The translations under genes and the position numbers were made by a program. A stretch of 17,706 nucleotides of DNA from Clostridiales bacterium (GTDB taxonomy: Bacteria; Bacillota; Clostridia; Oscillospirales; CAG-272): the NCBI GenBank assembly GCA_016280525.1, contig JAEEGW010000215.1, positions 1 through 17,706 of the forward strand. Direction: 5' to 3'. A model generated the notes under the pieces. The model was not told the DNA's origin. It worked only from the letters and a program-made list of their open reading frames with translations, and ran no database searches. Positions 1 to 4,785 of this stretch are shown in pieces; position 1 is the first letter of the stretch, and every line of letters begins with the position of its first letter.

Positions 1-180
1 GTATCGAACGACACGTGCGAAAAAGCGCTGAATATAGTCATAAAGCTTCAGTACGTAAACGGCAGACCCGTCGCGAAACTCTCCGACGACGTCGGCAAGG
101 CGATGTGCAGAGATACGGAATATCTTGAATATCTCAAACGCTCCGTCGAGTTCAGACTGAAAAGAGAAAAAGAGAGATAA
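1..180 (+). CDS. pncB: Nicotinate phosphoribosyltransferase, C-terminal fragment
   Basis: The frame is open from the window edge to TAA at 178-180, giving the last 59 residues of a protein. The segment NGRPVAKLSDDVGKAMCRD, followed by TEYLEYLKRSVEF, resembles the C-terminal end of clostridial nicotinate phosphoribosyltransferases, which make nicotinate mononucleotide from nicotinate, PRPP and ATP in NAD salvage. The catalytic phosphoribosyltransferase core is outside the window, so the call rests on this tail alone. The 3' end is followed within a few bases by the AT-rich end repeat and a 12-bp hairpin of repeat block 1. The gene converges on the DUF6472-like gene. A different protein with a similar tail cannot be excluded. 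Confidence 0.62.
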   Translation, partial: VSNDTCEKALNIVIKLQYVNGRPVAKLSDDVGKAMCRDTEYLEYLKRSVEFRLKREKER

Positions 181-204
181 ATCAAGAATTCAGAATTCAG
201 AATT

Positions 205-233
205 AAGACGGACGACTTTTGTCGTCCGTCTTT
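205..233 (+). terminator. Terminator-like hairpin after pncB
   Basis: A perfect 12-bp stem (AAGACGGACGAC against GTCGTCCGTCTT) has a TTTT loop and is followed by only a short T run and then AT-rich DNA. A homologous hairpin lies after the M23 gene at 4734-4761 on the opposite strand. It probably acts as a 3' end or terminator signal. The short U tract makes intrinsic termination less certain. Confidence 0.55.
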
Positions 234-288
234 AAATAGTAAAGAAGAAAGAAGAGAGAATAAAGAATAAAAAGCGGTGTCCCTACGG

Positions 289-326
289 GAACCCCCAACG
301 CTCTCAAGTTCGCGTCGGGGAACCCC
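289..326 (+). repeat. Palindromic element K, copy 1
   Basis: This copy of a 37-41 bp element runs from GAACCCCC to GGGGAACCCC. Its stem is CCCC plus ACGC/GCGT around a CTCTCAAGTTC loop. It interrupts the GTGTCCCTACGGGAC hairpin module, which is intact in block 3 at 8584-8598. The 8-bp sequence CTACGGGA occurs on both sides (283-290 and 329-336), as expected for a target-site duplication. Confidence 0.8.
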
Positions 327-361
327 TTCTACGGGACGAATATGGGTGGTCGCCCACCCGT

Positions 362-400
362 GAACCCCCAAAAACTCGTTCCTCGTTTTCGGGGAACCCC
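362..400 (+). repeat. Palindromic element K, copy 2
   Basis: GAACCCCC and GGGGAACCCC bracket an AAAA/TTTT-containing stem. The element splits the CCCACCC|CTCACGG junction that is intact in block 3 (8616-8627). CCACCC is found on each side, a possible short target duplication. Confidence 0.75.
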
Positions 401-435
401 GGGCCACCCCTCACGGCTCCGCTGGCGCTTCGCCA

Positions 436-461
436 CCCCCCATACCCCCCTGTCCCCTCCC
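436..461 (-). repeat. G-quadruplex motif, copy 1 (G-rich on minus strand)
   Basis: Reading the minus strand there are four G runs with spacers A, ACA and TAT: GGG-A-GGGG-ACA-GGGGGG-TAT-GGGGGG. This fits the G3+N1-7 quadruplex rule. The G-rich strand is the template for read-through transcription from the nearer gene, pncB. Confidence 0.7.
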
Positions 462-552
462 ACAATCTCTAAACGAGATTGAGGGGGCAGCTCGCGGTGG
501 TCGTAGGGGTCGGCGCCTCGACGACCCGCTGTAGGGGCGAGCATTGCTCGTC
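454..552 (+). repeat. 99-bp exact direct repeat, copy A
   Basis: This segment is identical, as read, to 4159-4257 in the same orientation. It includes the CAATCTC hairpin, the GGGTCG...CGACCC palindrome and the GGCGAGCATTGCTCGTC hairpin. It lies inside block 1. Confidence 0.85.
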
Positions 553-565
553 TGTTTTTCGTTTG

Positions 566-593
566 CAAAAAAGCCCCGTTGAGATCAACGGGG
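566..593 (-). terminator. Intrinsic-terminator-like hairpin in block 1
   Basis: On the minus strand, CCCCGTTGA and TCAACGGGG form a 9-bp stem followed by CTTTTTTGC. The same architecture with a different stem (CCCCGATAT/ATATCGGGG) occurs on the plus strand at 4442-4467. It would stop read-through from the minus-strand DUF6472/DUF4091 unit. Confidence 0.65.
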
Positions 594-709
594 GGATGGT
601 GGGGTTTGGGGCGGTAAGGGGGGCGGGGAGCCCCAAAGGCGGCGTAAGCCGCACAGAATGTCGCGTCAGCGACACCGCTTTTTATTTTTTCTTATTTATT
701 ATTTAAGAC

Positions 710-728
710 GGGCGATCGATGATCGCCC
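710..728 (-). terminator. Hairpin after the DUF6472-like gene
   Basis: GGGCGATC and GATCGCCC form an 8-bp stem with a 3-base loop just beyond the stop codon of the small minus-strand gene. The following minus-strand sequence is GTCTTAAATAAT, so the T tract is weak. It belongs to the recurring GGGGCGANCNNTGNTCGCCC hairpin family of the blocks. Confidence 0.45.
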
Positions 729-735
729 CTACAAT

Positions 736-933
736 TTAATTCTGTTTTCTGACTGACGTGTATTCGTCGTAAAACTTGAAATACGGGCAGTTCGCGGTCG
801 CCCGGCGGGCAAAGCGCTCCATTTCGTCCTCGTCCAGATCAGCCTTGCAGTACATTTCGCCGTAGTATTCGTCGTAATCGTAGAATTCGCAGTCTTCGCA
901 GCGGCTTTTCAAGCCCTCTTTTTTATTTTCCAC
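736..933 (-). CDS. Small Cys-rich protein, DUF6472-like
   Basis: A protein of about 65 residues with CEDCEFYDYDEYYGEMYC, then a DLDEDEMERF helix, NCPYFKFYDEY and a terminal VRKQN. This pattern resembles the small clostridial DUF6472 family, of unknown function. Four cysteines in a CxxC...C...C layout could bind a metal, which is inference. I place the start at GTG (931-933), because AGGAAGG lies 8 bases upstream. An in-frame TTG at 949-951 would add six residues but has no evident ribosome binding site. The GTG overlaps the end of the DUF4091 gene by 11 bases, which suggests translational coupling and shared transcription. The gene converges on pncB across repeat block 1. Confidence 0.75.
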   Translation of the reverse strand: MENKKEGLKSRCEDCEFYDYDEYYGEMYCKADLDEDEMERFARRATANCPYFKFYDEYTSVRKQN

Positions 934-2623
934 GGCGCAATCCTTCCTCAACGAGTTTGTCTATCTTTTTTCTCGTGTTCAGTATATATTCCTCGCATTT
1001 CGGATAATCCGCGAATTTCAGCGGGCGGTCGATATCCTCTTCAAGAAACTTTACCGTCTGCTCTCTGCCGTATATGCTCTCGCAGAGCCTCAGCGCGCGC
1101 AGGTCGCTTACAGCATCGGAAAATACCGAAAGGCGCAGCGATTCGTACGGCGTGCCGTCCTGCGCCGGCCATACGGAAAACGCGTCTCCCGCCTGGCTGA
1201 AGTAGTCGCAGCTCACGGAAATATACGGATTTATCGGATAATAGCTGTACTGGCTGTTGTAGAAGTTATATCCCCACTGCAAAAAGCCTTTTATATCGTA
1301 TTTGTAGAACAGAAAACCGATGATCCTGTTCCTGTAAGACGGCTGGGAGATAAATCTGTTCGGCACGTCTGTGTGCTGGCCGCAGCAGTAATACGTCCAC
1401 AGATCCGGCACCTCCGCCTCGTAAAACGGCTCTATATGGTCGCACGCCGGAACGGGATGCTCAACTATTCCGTCTTTATAGTAATCTATGCTCGAAAGCG
1501 CGTCCATTATCGGATAGCCTTTAAGCAGCTTCGCCACGCTGCTTTTCGCCTTTTTGTATATTTCAAGGTGATCCGCGGACGGCTCGTCGGATATATGGAA
1601 GCGGCAGTTTTTATCAACACCCAAAGCTTTCAGCTCGGCCAAAAGCGCCGGGATGAACGCGGTTAAAAACGCTCTGTATTCTTTGCCGCAGGAATCCGTC
1701 TCCCAACCGAAAATGCGCTTCTGGGAGCCGTTCACGTCCGCCATGACCTTCGGCGCGTGGCCTGCGCCCCACTGTGTGAAAAGATGCGAGATCTCATAGT
1801 ATTCTATGCCGCATTTTTTACACATTTTTACCCATCTTTTCAGCTTTTCAAAGCCGAATTCATAGCCTTTGTCCGTGACCTTTATATCAACGAGCTGCGT
1901 CGTCAGCCGCTCGCCGCCGATATACGTGTCGAGCGGAGGAGTAAGCACCGGCGTGAGGATCATGTTCATGCCGTTTCTGACGGCTGTTTTTACGTAGTTT
2001 TCTATGATTTTCCAGTGCCTGTTTGAAAAAACGGGGACGTTATAGTAGCTTGCAAGGCTGTCGCAGTGGAACCACTGTGTGTTTATAAGCTCCTGCTTCG
2101 GCAGCTCCGCGTCGACTACGTGAACGTCAAGGCTGCCCTCGAACATGACCGCCTCTCCCTGCGTCAAAGACACGGTTATCTTATGGTCGCCGGGTTTGAA
2201 GCCGGGCTTTCCGGGGTCGAATTCTATCCACACGCTGCGCGTCTCCTCCTCGCAGACCGGCGTTTTGTTGCCTCTTCTTGCGGGGATGAGCACGTCCGGG
2301 AACAGTCCCGGCTCTTTTCTTAAATAATCCGCGTCACTGTACTGCGGGATAACGGGCATAAGACAAACGACCTGCTCCACAGTGCGCAAGGTTACGGCCG
2401 GCTTGCCCTTTTTGCCGTCCGATTCAGCCGGGACGAGATCGGTCGCAACGGAAATATCCGCAAATCCGGCGAATTTAGTGGGCGTCCCTTCCGCCCTGTA
2501 GCAGAGCTGGAAAGAAAACTTTTCGTTTTTGTATGCGGTCAGCTCTTTGAGTTCAGGTTTGTCCGTCACTTTTTCGTCAATAAAGCATTTCTGCAGCGAA
2601 GAGATCAGTCTTGCGTTCAACAT
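923..2623 (-). CDS. DUF4091 domain protein, glycosidase-like
   Basis: A 566-residue protein. Its N-terminal half (about 1-175) looks like beta-sandwich modules. The C-terminal half is DUF4091, with a TIM-barrel-like run FHCDSLASYYNVPVFS (185-200) and HISDEP (343-348), the acidic motif usual in this family. DUF4091 proteins are generally grouped with glycoside-hydrolase-like enzymes, but substrate and mechanism are not settled. No signal peptide is visible, so a cytoplasmic location is likely. ATG at 2621-2623 is preceded by AAGGAG at a spacing of 10. A promoter can be drawn at 2654-2682. It is divergent from a secreted beta-sandwich-like protein, a neighbour that fits a carbohydrate role, and it is coupled to the small DUF6472-like gene downstream. 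Confidence 0.85.
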   Translation of the reverse strand: MLNARLISSLQKCFIDEKVTDKPELKELTAYKNEKFSFQLCYRAEGTPTKFAGFADISVATDLVPAESDGKKGKPAVTLRTVEQVVCLMPVIPQYSDADYLRKEPGLFPDVLIPARRGNKTPVCEEETRSVWIEFDPGKPGFKPGDHKITVSLTQGEAVMFEGSLDVHVVDAELPKQELINTQWFHCDSLASYYNVPVFSNRHWKIIENYVKTAVRNGMNMILTPVLTPPLDTYIGGERLTTQLVDIKVTDKGYEFGFEKLKRWVKMCKKCGIEYYEISHLFTQWGAGHAPKVMADVNGSQKRIFGWETDSCGKEYRAFLTAFIPALLAELKALGVDKNCRFHISDEPSADHLEIYKKAKSSVAKLLKGYPIMDALSSIDYYKDGIVEHPVPACDHIEPFYEAEVPDLWTYYCCGQHTDVPNRFISQPSYRNRIIGFLFYKYDIKGFLQWGYNFYNSQYSYYPINPYISVSCDYFSQAGDAFSVWPAQDGTPYESLRLSVFSDAVSDLRALRLCESIYGREQTVKFLEEDIDRPLKFADYPKCEEYILNTRKKIDKLVEEGLRRGK

Positions 2624-2653
2624 GTTTTTATGCTCCTTAAAATTTCTATAAAA

Positions 2654-2682
2654 ATTATACCCGATTTTTTAATTTTTTTCAG
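2654..2682 (-). promoter_or_regulatory. Promoter for the DUF4091 gene
   Basis: On the minus strand, TATAAT (2659-2654) has a CTGAAA -35 hexamer at 17-bp spacing. The -10 is perfect and the -35 is moderate. It lies 31 bases upstream of the DUF4091 start codon. Confidence 0.5.
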
Positions 2683-2691
2683 CGTATTCTA

Positions 2692-2720
2692 TTGACATAT
2701 CTGCAAATCTGTGTTAAAAT
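2692..2720 (+). promoter_or_regulatory. Vegetative promoter for the anchored surface protein
   Basis: TTGACA (2692-2697), a 17-bp spacer and TAAAAT (2715-2720) make a near-consensus sigma-A promoter. It is 39 bases upstream of the ATG at 2760, with AGGAGG at 2748-2753 between them. Confidence 0.8.
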
Positions 2721-2759
2721 ATCATTAACAAAAATATTATGCATTACAGGAGGCGTTAC

Positions 2760-3695
2760 ATGAAAAAGTTTATTTCAATCATTCTCGTTTTCGTCATTCT
2801 CGCGGCGATCGCGGCTCTGCCGACGTACGCGGCTGAAGATTTTACATACGTACACATCGTCGCCGGCGGAAACGACCCCTACGCAACGTTCAGATTCAAC
2901 TCGAGCGGCAAGAACGCTTCGATCGATCCGGACGTCGTAAAATGGGCGGTCGTCAAGTACAGAACGATAACCGAAACGGACAACACGGGCGTTCAGTATA
3001 TAGGCCAGTTCTATATAAGCCCCGCAGCCGAGCCGTTTATCCCGATCAAGTACAACCATACGCAGCAGTGGGAGACGATAGTCGTCGACCTCACGTCCGT
3101 AAGCGAAAAGACCTCGCTTGCGTCCAAATGGAACACAACAAGTTACACGGATCTCACGTCCATAAGATTCGACCCGCTTGAATCCAACAGAGACGCGGAG
3201 CTTCAGCAGAGCGAATCCGACACCGCGGTAGTATCCGCAGGCGACAGCATAGACATAGCTTTCATCGCTTTCTTTGATAACGAGGAAGATGCAAAAGCGT
3301 ACGACGGCACGCAGGACACACCGTACTGCATCATCCTGCCGGATGACCTTGAATGGTACGAAGCCGGCAACGCCATTGAAGACGTTGAAGTCATAGAAGG
3401 CAAGAAGCCGCGTCCCACGGAAGAGACCACGGCTGAGGAAGCGACCGAAGAAGCAACGACGGAAGCCGCAACTGAAGCTTCTACGGAAGCCGCAACAGAA
3501 GCCGCAACAGACGCCGCGACAGAGGCTGCAACGGAAGCCGCAACTGAGGCCGCAACGGAAGCCGACACGTCCGCGACCGGAACTGAAACCGAGACAAAAT
3601 CCTTCCCCGGCTGGGCGATAGGCATAATAGCCGCGGCGGGCGCGGTACTCGTAGCCGCCATAATCGTTCTCGTTGCGAAGAACAAAAAGAAATAA
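2760..3695 (+). CDS. Secreted membrane-anchored protein with Thr-Glu-Ala linker
   Basis: A 311-residue protein when started at ATG 2760, which has AGGAGG six bases upstream. The earlier in-frame ATG at 2739 lies before this site and is rejected. Residues 1-24 form a signal peptide (MKKFISIILVFVILAAIA, then PTYA). Residues 25 to about 215 are a globular region that ends in GDSIDIAFIAFFDNEEDAKA, a style seen in beta-sandwich, carbohydrate-binding-like modules of clostridial cell-surface proteins. Residues 220-272 are a low-complexity linker of TEAA repeats. Residues 284-306 form a membrane segment followed by KNKKK. There is no sortase LPxTG motif, so the protein is probably a single-pass protein displayed outside the cell. 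Its function is unknown. The divergent DUF4091 gene hints at glycan handling. Confidence 0.85.
   Translation: MKKFISIILVFVILAAIAALPTYAAEDFTYVHIVAGGNDPYATFRFNSSGKNASIDPDVVKWAVVKYRTITETDNTGVQYIGQFYISPAAEPFIPIKYNHTQQWETIVVDLTSVSEKTSLASKWNTTSYTDLTSIRFDPLESNRDAELQQSESDTAVVSAGDSIDIAFIAFFDNEEDAKAYDGTQDTPYCIILPDDLEWYEAGNAIEDVEVIEGKKPRPTEETTAEEATEEATTEAATEASTEAATEAATDAATEAATEAATEAATEADTSATGTETETKSFPGWAIGIIAAAGAVLVAAIIVLVAKNKKK
3415..3568 (+). repeat. 12-base coding repeat (TEAA linker)
   Basis: About nine imperfect units of the type ACN-GAA-GCC-GCA encode Thr-Glu-Ala-Ala, preceded by a diverged Thr/Glu-rich stretch. Because the unit is 12 bases, gain or loss of units would change linker length without shifting the frame. 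Confidence 0.85.
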
Positions 3696-3708
3696 AACAC
3701 AGAATAAA

Positions 3709-3738
3709 AACTCCGGGAATGATTCCCCGGAGTTTTTT
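3709..3738 (+). terminator. Intrinsic terminator of the surface protein gene
   Basis: AACTCCGG and CCGGAGTT pair around GGAATGATTCC, and the stem is followed by TTTTTT. It starts 14 bases after the stop codon and precedes repeat block 2. Confidence 0.85.
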
Positions 3739-3895
3739 GATGCGTTGTTGGAGAGAAATGAACGCAGGGGCGACCGTTGGTCGTCCGTTGTAGGGGAGGA
3801 GTCGATCCACATAAATTAAGAATTCAGAATTAAGAATTCAGAATTAAGGTGTCGGCTGCGCCGACAAATTATGGTGGGTTTCCCACCCCTCACGG

Positions 3896-3934
3896 GAACC
3901 CCCGTTGCTCACGATGTTCGCAACGGGGAACCCC
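3896..3934 (+). repeat. Palindromic element K, copy 3
   Basis: It has a perfect 9-bp stem, CCCCGTTGC (3900-3908) against GCAACGGGG (3920-3928), and the TCACGATGTTC loop. It sits between CACCCCTCACGG and the CTCGGC hairpin. The matching place in block 4 at 15206-15240 lacks K, and the one at 15413-15487 carries it. Confidence 0.8.
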
Positions 3935-3955
3935 TTTGCTCGGCTTCGCCGAGAA

Positions 3956-3981
3956 CCCCCCATACCCCCCTGTCCCCTCCC
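3956..3981 (-). repeat. G-quadruplex motif, copy 2 (G-rich on minus strand)
   Basis: Four G runs on the minus strand have spacers A, ACA and TAT, identical in layout to copy 1. The nearer gene reads rightward, so the G-rich strand is again the template for its read-through. Confidence 0.7.
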
Positions 3982-4052
3982 ACAATCTCTTTCAAGATTG
4001 AGGGGGCGCGAACAGTAGGCGCGCGGGGCGTGAGGGGGGGACGCCCGCGCGC

Positions 4053-4095
4053 GCAGCTAAAGCTGCATAATAATGAAGACGTCGGCTTTGCCGAC
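4053..4095 (+). repeat. Partial palindrome array in block 2
   Basis: GCAGC-TAAA-GCTGC is followed by an ATAATAATGAAGAC linker and GTCGGC-TTT-GCCGAC, then TGATGATGC. The two longer arrays (8734-8984 and 14858-15109) have GCGGC/GCCGC in place of the first stem, a compensated change. Confidence 0.75.
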
Positions 4096-4116
4096 TGATG
4101 ATGCCGTGCTACCCGC

Positions 4117-4154
4117 GAACCCCCAAAGCTCACAAGTTCGCTTCGGGGAACCCC
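4117..4154 (+). repeat. Palindromic element K, copy 4
   Basis: GAACCCCC and GGGGAACCCC bracket AAAGC, the loop TCACAAGTTC and GCTT. It follows the partial palindrome array in the same relative place as copies 7 and 9. Confidence 0.8.
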
Positions 4155-4158
4155 TCGG

Positions 4159-4257
4159 CCCCTCCCACAATCTCTAAACGAGATTGAGGGGGCAGCTCGC
4201 GGTGGTCGTAGGGGTCGGCGCCTCGACGACCCGCTGTAGGGGCGAGCATTGCTCGTC
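4159..4257 (+). repeat. 99-bp exact direct repeat, copy B
   Basis: Identical as read to 454-552 in the same orientation. The two copies flank the DUF6472-like, DUF4091 and surface protein genes. Confidence 0.85.
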
Positions 4258-4364
4258 CGTTTTAAATAATAAAGAAGAAAGAATAAATAATAAAGAATAA
4301 AAATCGGAATCGGCAGAGCCGACGTTCTGTGCGCCTGACGGCGCTTTTGGGGCTCCCCGCCCGT

Positions 4365-4405
4365 GAACCCCCAAAAACTCAGCAAGCTCGTTTTTGGAGA
4401 ACCCC
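4365..4405 (+). repeat. Palindromic element K, copy 5
   Basis: It interrupts the module that in block 1 reads GGGGCTCCCCGCCCCCCTTA on the minus strand. CGCCC is present on both sides, a possible target duplication. The point of insertion in this module differs from that of copy 8. Confidence 0.75.
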
Positions 4406-4441
4406 GGTCGCCCCCCTTACCGCCCCAAACCCCACCACCCC

Positions 4442-4467
4442 CCCCGATATAATATCGGGGCTTTTTT
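4442..4467 (+). terminator. Intrinsic-terminator-like hairpin in block 2
   Basis: CCCCGATAT and ATATCGGGG form the stem, which is followed by CTTTTTTG. It is homologous in layout to 566-593 but has a different, fully compensated stem and lies on the plus strand. Confidence 0.65.
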
Positions 4468-4478
4468 GCGGCGTAATA

Positions 4479-4517
4479 GGGGTTCCCTGCCGCGAACTGG
4501 AGAGCGGTGGGGGGTTC
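4479..4517 (-). repeat. Palindromic element K, copy 6 (diverged)
   Basis: An inverted copy running from GGGGTTCCC to GGGGGTTC, with a CCGC/GCGG distal stem in place of the GTTGC/GCAAC or ACGC/GCGT stems of other copies. The pairing is kept. Confidence 0.65.
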
Positions 4518-4600
4518 CCGTAAACCGCGCGCGTTGGCGTCCCCCACCCATCGCCCGACGCGCCTACTGTTCGCGCCTCATCAATCTCTTCGGAGATTGT

Positions 4601-4625
4601 GGGAGGGGACAGGGGGTATGGGGGG
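4601..4625 (+). repeat. G-quadruplex motif, copy 3 (G-rich on plus strand)
   Basis: GGG-A-GGGG-ACA-GGGGG-TAT-GGGGGG directly follows a CAATCTC hairpin with a TTCG tetraloop (4582-4599). The nearer gene (M23) reads leftward, so the G-rich strand is its template strand. Confidence 0.7.
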
Positions 4626-4733
4626 TGGCGAAGCGTCAGCGGAGCCGTGAGGGGTGGGTGACCCACCATAATTCGTCCCGAAGGGACACCGATTTTTATT
4701 CTTTATTATTTATTCTTTCTTCTTTATTATTTA

Positions 4734-4761
4734 AAGACGGATGACAAAAGTCACCCGTCTT
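4734..4761 (-). terminator. Terminator-like hairpin after the M23 gene
   Basis: A 12-bp stem with one mismatch and a four-base loop lies 25 bases past the M23 stop codon. On the minus strand it is followed by TTTAAAT. It corresponds to the hairpin after pncB (205-233) in sequence and position. Confidence 0.55.
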
Positions 4762-4785
4762 AATTCTGAATTCTTAATTTTCCGT

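Larger units (their letters stand above)
181..735. repeat. Mosaic repeat block 1 (convergent intergenic region)
   Basis: No credible gene lies in this stretch. From the left it holds the GAATTCAG/AATTAAG end repeat (184-207), a 12-bp hairpin (205-232), an AT-rich purine tract (232-275), a GTGTCCCTACGGGAC hairpin split by element K (289-326), a GGGTGGTCGCCCACCC hairpin followed by a second K (362-400), a variable hairpin, the C-rich face of a G4 motif (436-461) and the CAATCTC/GAGATTG hairpin (463-481). Next comes a 99-bp segment repeated exactly in block 2. From the right, reading on the minus strand, it holds a GGGCGATC hairpin (710-728), an AT-rich tract, a GC-rich module with GCGGC/GCCGC and GGGGCTCCCC hairpins (594-680), and a minus-strand terminator-like hairpin (566-593). 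Short open frames here are by-products of the repeats. Confidence 0.9.
3739..4785. repeat. Mosaic repeat block 2 (convergent intergenic region)
   Basis: This is the longest block and is gene-free. The left arm has a GGGGCGACCGTTGGTCGTCC hairpin (3764-3788), the AATTAAGAATTC end repeat (3814-3848), GTGTCGGCTGCGCCGAC and GGTGGG...CCCACC hairpins, K (3896-3934), a CTCGGC/GCCGAG hairpin, a G4 motif (3956-3981) and the CAATCT/AGATTG hairpin. The middle has a GCGCGCGGGCG palindrome, part of the palindrome array (4053-4095), K (4117-4154), the 99-bp repeat (4159-4257), an AT-rich tract, the GGGGCTCCCC module interrupted by K (4365-4405), a terminator-like hairpin (4442-4467) and K (4479-4517). The right arm reads back through the CAATCTC-TTCG-GAGATTG hairpin, a G4 motif (4601-4625), hairpins, an AT tract (4690-4733), a 12-bp hairpin and the end repeat (4760-4780), mirroring the left arm of block 1. 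Confidence 0.9.

Noticed and set aside
181..735. Degenerate insertion sequence or transposon
   Set aside because: No transposase remnant in any frame of any block. The repeats are modular palindromes, not one element with terminal inverted repeats, although the GAATTC/AATTAAG end repeats do face each other in blocks 2 and 3.
934..951. TTG start for the DUF6472-like protein
   Set aside because: The GTG at 931-933 has AGGAAGG at a spacing of eight, whereas nothing comparable precedes the TTG.
2739..2759. Upstream ATG for the surface protein
   Set aside because: It precedes the AGGAGG site at 2748-2753; starting at 2760 gives correct spacing and a clean signal peptide.
2775..3812. 345-codon minus-strand open frame opposite the surface protein gene
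   Set aside because: It is an antisense shadow. The GAA/GCC-rich repeat avoids stop codons on both strands, and the plus-strand gene has a promoter, ribosome binding site, signal peptide and terminator.
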